A stretch of 5,813 bases of DNA from Sulfurovum sp. bin170 (GTDB lineage Bacteria; Campylobacterota; Campylobacteria; Campylobacterales; Sulfurovaceae), in contig NZ_JAACKB010000103.1 of assembly GCF_010892395.1 (NCBI RefSeq), positions 1-5,813 on the forward strand, given 5' to 3'. Positions 1-3,710 of the stretch are shown in pieces. Each line of letters begins with the position of its first letter. Position 1 is the first letter of the stretch. The translations under genes were made by a program, and so were the position numbers. Below the pieces are notes generated by a model that made no database searches, had not been told where the DNA came from, and saw only the letters and a program-made list of their open reading frames with translations.

Positions 1-2
1 AA

Positions 3-1082
3 AAAGTGGCAAAGGGAGAGATATTTGGATATTTAGACAACTCAGCAGTCATTATGAATGAGATACAGAAAAACTTTTTTTCAACTATTGCCATTACAGG
101 TAAAGTTGATTTGGAGATGAAGTATAGCGTTGGTACAAGAAACGATGAAAAAATAGTGAATTCTATATTTGAAAAAGCAATTTTATCCATTGATGCTGGT
201 AAAAAACAGGATATTAAAAATAGATGGTTTAAGTTTAAGCAAGATGCTGTGGTTGATTATAAGTTGGTAAAACATATTGTAATAGTATTTTTTATTTTAA
301 CGCTAATTGGAACTACCTTTTTGATAATATTAAGAAAAAAGGTAAAAGAGGAGGTTGAAAAAAATAGACAACATCAACTTATGATGTTTCAACAATCTCG
401 TCTGGCTCAGATGGGAGAGATGATAAGTATGATAGCTCACCAGTGGAGGCAACCACTCTCAAGTATCAATGCTCTGGTCATGTTAATGGATATGAAAATA
501 TCTAAACAAAATATAGAGGAGAAACTTTTTTTAGAAGAGGAGTTAAACAAAATAGAGTCTACCACTGCATATATGTCAAATACTATAGATGATTTTAGAG
601 ATTTTTTTAAACCTAAAAAAGAGAAAGTTCGGTTTAATTTGAAACAGACTGTAAAGCATACGATTGAACTGATTAGACCTGTTTTATCACATGAAGAGAT
701 AACCATAAATACAGAGTGTCAAGGGGAGATAGAGCTACTCGGCTACCCTAATGAACTAGGACAAGTTATTATCAATATTATAACCAATGCCAAAGATGCG
801 TTAATATCTAACAACCAAAAGCAAAAGAAAAATATCTATATTCAACTATCTAAAAAAGATAAAAAAATAGCTATAACCATTCAAGATAATGCAGGAGGTA
901 TAAACCACGAAATAATCAACCGTATCTTTGACCCCTACTTCTCCACAAAGTTGAAGAAAAATGGTACAGGACTGGGGCTTTATATCTCCAAAATGATTAT
1001 TGAGGAGCATATGGGTGGAGAGCTTAGTGTGAAAAATTGTAATAGTGGGGCTTTGTTTAGGATAGAGTTTAAGGGAATCTAA
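3..1082 (+). CDS. Sensor histidine kinase, 3' part (5' end outside window)
   Basis: Membrane sensor kinase that autophosphorylates a histidine and passes the phosphate to a response regulator. The frame is open to the left edge, so the GTG at 6 is internal and the true start lies upstream. Numbering from that GTG: residues 1-75 resemble the end of a periplasmic solute-binding (SBP_bac_3-like) sensor domain (GYLDN; RNDEKIVNSIFEKA). One transmembrane helix spans about 89-109, followed by a short charged linker. The dimerisation/phosphoacceptor region has AHQWRQPL with His145, the H-box variant common in Campylobacterota kinases. The HATPase domain is complete: N-box Asn257/Asn261, G1 DNAGG at 294-298, F-box FDPYF at 308-312, G2 GTGLGL at 320-325. 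It ends convergently with the response regulator at 1209-1883, a possible partner, though they cannot be one operon. Kinase identity is very sure; the ligand is unknown. Confidence 0.93.
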   Translation, partial: KVAKGEIFGYLDNSAVIMNEIQKNFFSTIAITGKVDLEMKYSVGTRNDEKIVNSIFEKAILSIDAGKKQDIKNRWFKFKQDAVVDYKLVKHIVIVFFILTLIGTTFLIILRKKVKEEVEKNRQHQLMMFQQSRLAQMGEMISMIAHQWRQPLSSINALVMLMDMKISKQNIEEKLFLEEELNKIESTTAYMSNTIDDFRDFFKPKKEKVRFNLKQTVKHTIELIRPVLSHEEITINTECQGEIELLGYPNELGQVIINIITNAKDALISNNQKQKKNIYIQLSKKDKKIAITIQDNAGGINHEIINRIFDPYFSTKLKKNGTGLGLYISKMIIEEHMGGELSVKNCNSGALFRIEFKGI

Positions 1083-1208
1083 AAGCTTTACCCAATGCCA
1101 ATGAATTAAGGCGAGGCTAAAGCCATCGGTTCCTTATATGCAATCTGCTTTTTCGGAATCGGCGTGTTTACACCCGAACTATTTGGTTCATGAAGCTCTG
1201 CTTCCAAA
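1083..1208. other. Convergent intergenic element, GC-richer, repeat-like, unknown function
   Basis: This gap between two converging genes has about 44% G+C by hand count, well above the other intergenic regions here. It contains a tandem CCAATG pair (1092-1103), a small GGC-TAAA-GCC hairpin (1115-1124) and an imperfect dyad TCGG(c)GTGT/ACACCCGA (1159-1177). The minus strand has an open frame of 43 codons from an ATG at 1237 to TAA at 1106, overlapping the response regulator tail by 29 bp. Its translation looks protein-like (CCDLEAELHEPNSSGVNTP, then IPKKQIAYKEPMALASP), but no Shine-Dalgarno is evident. It may be a dispersed repeat or a decayed gene fragment. I cannot identify it. Confidence 0.35.
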
Positions 1209-1209
1209 T
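1181..1209 (-). terminator. Possible hairpin terminator after the response regulator
   Basis: An inner perfect stem GAAGC-TCT-GCTTC (1192-1204) lies inside an outer ATTTG/CAAAT pairing (1181-1185 with 1205-1209), with a six-base bulge on one side. On the minus strand it lies immediately at the stop of the response regulator gene. No run of T follows on either strand, so it is a weak candidate for an intrinsic terminator and may only be an RNA-stabilising hairpin. Confidence 0.3.
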
Positions 1210-1883
1210 CACAACACCATCTTATACCCCACACCATAAACCGTCTCTATTGTCTTGTTAGGTAAAATAGTACGAACTCTTTTGATTAAATTTCTAATAG
1301 AGTTACCATTAAATATCTTACTGTAGCTGTCGTTTATATGGTAAAATATATCTTCAGCTTTTACGACTCGATTTTTATATCTTATAAGCATCTCAATCGC
1401 CAAACTTTGATGTAGAGAGAGTTTTATGAATTCACTGTTTTTAAAAAGTGTGAGCGTTTCTAAATTAAAACTATACCCATCTTGAAACTTAACAACTTGA
1501 TTGGATATTTTATCATTTTCAAAAGCCTTTTTAAGTGCCTCACGGATAGATTTTCGTGTAAAAGGTTTGATAATATAATCAACCACATTCAGTTTGATGG
1601 CACGAAAAAGTTTATCTTTATCAGTATGGGAACTGACGATAATAATGGGCGTTTTATCTCCCTGTTTTTGAATCTTTTCAGATAGAGTAAGCCCATCCAA
1701 TTTGGGCATATTTATATCCAATATCAACAGATCAATAGCTCGGTTCTGTATAAGCTTATACGCCTCTTGACCATTAGTCGCTTCGATAACATCGAAACCT
1801 TTATACCTCAAAAAGATAGATAGATATACTCTAATATCCTTCTCATCATCTACTACTAAAATTGTTTTTTTCCCTAAACCCAT
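1209..1883 (-). CDS. OmpR/PhoB-family response regulator
   Basis: DNA-binding response regulator of 224 residues, the usual length for the family. The receiver domain (about 6-122) has the acidic pair Asp12/Asp13, phosphoacceptor Asp56 in LLILDINMP, the switch Ser84 and Lys106 in YIIKPF, so it should be phosphorylatable. The C-terminal winged-helix domain (about 135-224) ends with the typical IETVYGVGYKM wing and has a recognition-helix region around SIRNLIKRVRTIL (195-207). The ATG at 1883 is the only sensible start: the receiver begins a few residues later. It has only a poor Shine-Dalgarno (AAGTAAAA). The gene converges on the histidine kinase at 3-1082, which is a candidate partner. The 63-bp repeat copy at 1899-1961 occupies its promoter region, 15 bp from the start codon. 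Possible targets include its own promoter and the adhesin gene, but this is inference from position. Confidence 0.93.
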   Translation of the reverse strand: MGLGKKTILVVDDEKDIRVYLSIFLRYKGFDVIEATNGQEAYKLIQNRAIDLLILDINMPKLDGLTLSEKIQKQGDKTPIIIVSSHTDKDKLFRAIKLNVVDYIIKPFTRKSIREALKKAFENDKISNQVVKFQDGYSFNLETLTLFKNSEFIKLSLHQSLAIEMLIRYKNRVVKAEDIFYHINDSYSKIFNGNSIRNLIKRVRTILPNKTIETVYGVGYKMVL

Positions 1884-1898
1884 ATTCGAATTTTACTT

Positions 1899-1961
1899 AA
1901 AAATTATTAAGATAACTTTGGTTTTAAACTGTTTTAGTGTTTATAAAAATATTATTTTAAT
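1899..1961. repeat. 63-bp direct repeat, copy 1
   Basis: Aligns without gaps to 3556-3618 with six mismatches (57/63 identical, manual count). The longest identical block is 22 bp (1940-1961) and contains the palindrome AAAATA-T-TATTTT at 1946-1958. A second identical block is ATTAAGATAACTTT at 1906-1919. Weaker similarity continues to about 1973. This copy lies between the end of the ATPase gene and the start of the response regulator gene, and so covers the regulator's promoter region. A TATAAA reading on the minus strand at 1945-1940 is conserved in both copies. Confidence 0.9.
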
Positions 1962-1977
1962 TTATAAAATTTATTTT

Positions 1978-3507
1978 TTAAACCATCTCCCACTCAAATC
2001 TACAAAGACTCCGACTCTCTTTGTCAAACTCTACCCCAACTAGATAAATCTCACTATATCTACTCATATACTTCTCATGATATTTTTTATCTTTTATCTG
2101 CTTCATAGCACTAGAACCATCTACTTTGAACTCAAATATATAGACCTTATCATCTATAAAAACACTCAAATCAATCCTGCCATCACTCGTTGCATCTTCA
2201 GCCACTATCCTATCAAACCCAGCACCTGCAAAGTAGGCATAGACCACACTTGCATAAAATCCTTCATAATTTTGTATATCATTTTTGGTAAAGTTGTTGT
2301 AGGCTATGGAGGCAAAGAGGGATTTGAAAGTGGTCTCAAGCTCATCTAATTTGGCTCTTGATAACTGTCTATATAGTGATATTTGAACTTTGGTTTTTCT
2401 ATTCGCTTGGATAAAATAGTTAGTTAGAATATAATCATTAAAACTTTTTTTGACCTCTATATTTGGAAAGGTTAGGTAATAGACGATATTATCTCCAAAG
2501 TGTTCTACCTCTTTAATAGTCAGATAACCTGCCTGAAACATAACTGTCTCCAAACTAATATCCTCTATATCAAAACTGTTAACCAGCTCTTTGCCCACCT
2601 CTATATTTTCAAATTTAGCTAGATTATATTGGTTTTGCTTAAATAGTTTTATTAAAAAACTTGGTGTGCCTGTATTGAACCAGTAGTTATCATAAACAAA
2701 ATCATTATCTATAAAAAGCAAAATATCAAAGGGATTATAGACCCTATCTTTTAAGAAATTATACCCATTGTACCACTCTTTTAGCCTCTCCAAATCGACA
2801 CCTTGCAGATAAGGTAAAATCGTAGTCTCTATATCATTTTGAGTATAGCCACAGATATTTCCATATTTAGGTTTCATGCTAATGTCCGTTAGGTTATTAA
2901 GCCCACTAAAGATACTAGCTCTACTAAACTTACTCACCCCTGTTAAAAATGCAAACTTTATATATCTATCGTTCTCTTTGATTTGAGTATAGAGTCTTTT
3001 GAGTATCTCTCTACACTCTATAGCCACTTCCATCTGGTCTAGGTTATCAAGAATCGGTTTATCATACTCATCTATTAGAATGACAACAGGTTTTTGGTAT
3101 TTCTCATAAGATTTCTGAATCAAATCAGAGAAACAGGTAGCATAATCATAATTCTCTTGGCAGGTTACTCCCAAATTTTTCTGACTAAAATCTAAATTTT
3201 TTAGAATACTCTGTTTCAACTCATCCGTACTACGACTACCACCAAAACTAATCTTGATAACAGGATACTTCTCTTCCCAATCCCACTTATCATAGATATA
3301 CAGCCCCTCAAATAGTTTTTTGTTCCCCTCAAAAATCTCTTTTAGGGTGCTTATAAAGAGAGACTTTCCAAATCTTCTTGGGCGAGAGAGAAATGTATAG
3401 TGATAGTTCTCTATCAAATCAAGTGCAATATCTGTTTTATCAATATATAGATAGTTCTGTTCGATTATTTTACTAAATGTACTTATGCCTATGGGTAACT
3501 TTTTCAT
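1978..3507 (-). CDS. AAA-ATPase-like protein with C-terminal PD-(D/E)XK nuclease-like domain
   Basis: A protein of 509 residues with the two-domain build of the 'predicted AAA-ATPase' family (AAA-ATPase_like followed by PDDEXK_9/DUF1703-type nuclease), the family's normal length. Opening KLPIGISTFSKII and YIDKTDIALDLI are family hallmarks. The P-loop is SRPRRFGKSL at 41-50, Walker B VVILIDEYDKP at 141-151 (Asp146/Glu147), and a sensor-like FLTGVSKFS lies at 187-195. The nuclease-like motif is complete: GRIDL (Asp446), IFEFK (Glu459, Lys461), then a QIKDKKY helix at 470-476. The start at 3507 is preferred to an in-frame ATG at 3564, because 3507 has AAGGAAG seven bases upstream and the conserved family N-terminus follows at once, while 3564 lies within the flanking repeat without a ribosome site. 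These genes are often multi-copy in a genome, and their biological role is not established. Both active sites look intact. The gene is bracketed by 63-bp direct repeats. Confidence 0.92.
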   Translation of the reverse strand: MKKLPIGISTFSKIIEQNYLYIDKTDIALDLIENYHYTFLSRPRRFGKSLFISTLKEIFEGNKKLFEGLYIYDKWDWEEKYPVIKISFGGSRSTDELKQSILKNLDFSQKNLGVTCQENYDYATCFSDLIQKSYEKYQKPVVILIDEYDKPILDNLDQMEVAIECREILKRLYTQIKENDRYIKFAFLTGVSKFSRASIFSGLNNLTDISMKPKYGNICGYTQNDIETTILPYLQGVDLERLKEWYNGYNFLKDRVYNPFDILLFIDNDFVYDNYWFNTGTPSFLIKLFKQNQYNLAKFENIEVGKELVNSFDIEDISLETVMFQAGYLTIKEVEHFGDNIVYYLTFPNIEVKKSFNDYILTNYFIQANRKTKVQISLYRQLSRAKLDELETTFKSLFASIAYNNFTKNDIQNYEGFYASVVYAYFAGAGFDRIVAEDATSDGRIDLSVFIDDKVYIFEFKVDGSSAMKQIKDKKYHEKYMSRYSEIYLVGVEFDKESRSLCRFEWEMV

Positions 3508-3514
3508 CTGTGGG

Positions 3515-3521
3515 CTTCCTT
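3515..3521 (-). promoter_or_regulatory. Ribosome binding site of the ATPase gene
   Basis: The minus strand reads AAGGAAG with a seven-base spacer to the ATG at 3507. This decides the start in favour of 3507 over the upstream in-frame ATG at 3564. Confidence 0.75.
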
Positions 3522-3537
3522 CATCTTTTTGATGAGT

Positions 3538-3543
3538 ATTATA
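3538..3543 (-). promoter_or_regulatory. Candidate -10 box (TATAAT) of the ATPase gene
   Basis: A perfect TATAAT on the minus strand, placing transcription start near 3531 and a leader of about 24 bases that holds the Shine-Dalgarno. No good -35 is visible; the region upstream is the T/A-rich end of the 63-bp repeat, which is compatible with Campylobacterota sigma-70 promoters that lack a strong -35. A small dyad TCATC-5-GATGA (3521-3535) sits at the predicted transcription start. Confidence 0.5.
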
Positions 3544-3555
3544 ACATCTTGTGGT

Positions 3556-3618
3556 AAAAATCATTAAGATAACTTTTGTTTTGAACTGTTTCAGCTTTTA
3601 TAAAAATATTATTTTAAT
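3556..3618. repeat. 63-bp direct repeat, copy 2
   Basis: Same orientation as copy 1 at 1899-1961 and 57/63 identical. It lies between the ATPase gene (minus) and the adhesin gene (plus), so it could influence both divergent promoters. The identical 22-bp block is at 3597-3618, with the AAAATA-T-TATTTT palindrome at 3603-3615. The rejected upstream ATG of the ATPase frame (3564) lies within it. Confidence 0.9.
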
Positions 3619-3623
3619 GTTTA

Positions 3624-3643
3624 AAATTAAATTAAATTAAATT
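3624..3643 (+). repeat. Pentanucleotide tandem repeat (AAATT)x4
   Basis: Four perfect AAATT units lie directly after repeat copy 2 and end 18 bp before the adhesin -10 hexamer, so they reach the position where a -35 would be. They have no counterpart next to copy 1. Changes in unit number would alter promoter geometry or the spacing to an upstream site. The tract is short, so variability is only a possibility. Confidence 0.8.
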
Positions 3644-3658
3644 TTGAGAATATACTTG

Positions 3659-3667
3659 TGATACAAT
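3659..3667 (+). promoter_or_regulatory. Candidate extended -10 promoter of the adhesin gene
   Basis: TG (3659-3660), one base, then TACAAT (3662-3667): a close match to an extended -10, with no recognisable -35 at 16-18 bp. The expected start near 3674 gives a leader of about 37 bases ahead of the ATG at 3711. Confidence 0.5.
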
Positions 3668-3677
3668 TTAGTTGTAT
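3661..3677. promoter_or_regulatory. Dyad overlapping the adhesin -10, possible operator
   Basis: A perfect six-base inverted repeat ATACAA-TTTAG-TTGTAT covers most of the -10 and the expected start site. The heptamer TATACTT also occurs twice in direct orientation, at 3651-3657 and 3675-3681, 24 bp apart. A protein bound here would block or reposition RNA polymerase. No regulator can be named from the sequence. Confidence 0.35.
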
Positions 3678-3697
3678 ACTTTTAGTTAAATCTAAAT

Positions 3698-3704
3698 AGG
3701 AGGA
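3698..3704 (+). promoter_or_regulatory. Strong ribosome binding site of the adhesin gene
   Basis: AGGAGGA, six bases before the ATG at 3711. It is the strongest ribosome site in the window. It fixes the start and therefore the unusually long N-terminal part of the signal peptide. Confidence 0.9.
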
Positions 3705-3710
3705 GACAAA

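Noticed and set aside
437..706. 89-codon open frame on the minus strand
   Set aside because: Antisense to the kinase dimerisation and ATP-binding region, which has full conserved motifs on the plus strand.
1082..1089. AAAGCTTT palindrome at the kinase stop as a terminator
   Set aside because: Eight bases with no loop and no following T-run; too short to form a terminator hairpin.
2077..2349. 90-codon open frame on the plus strand
   Set aside because: Antisense to the nuclease-like end of the ATPase gene; no ribosome site and no recognisable protein features.
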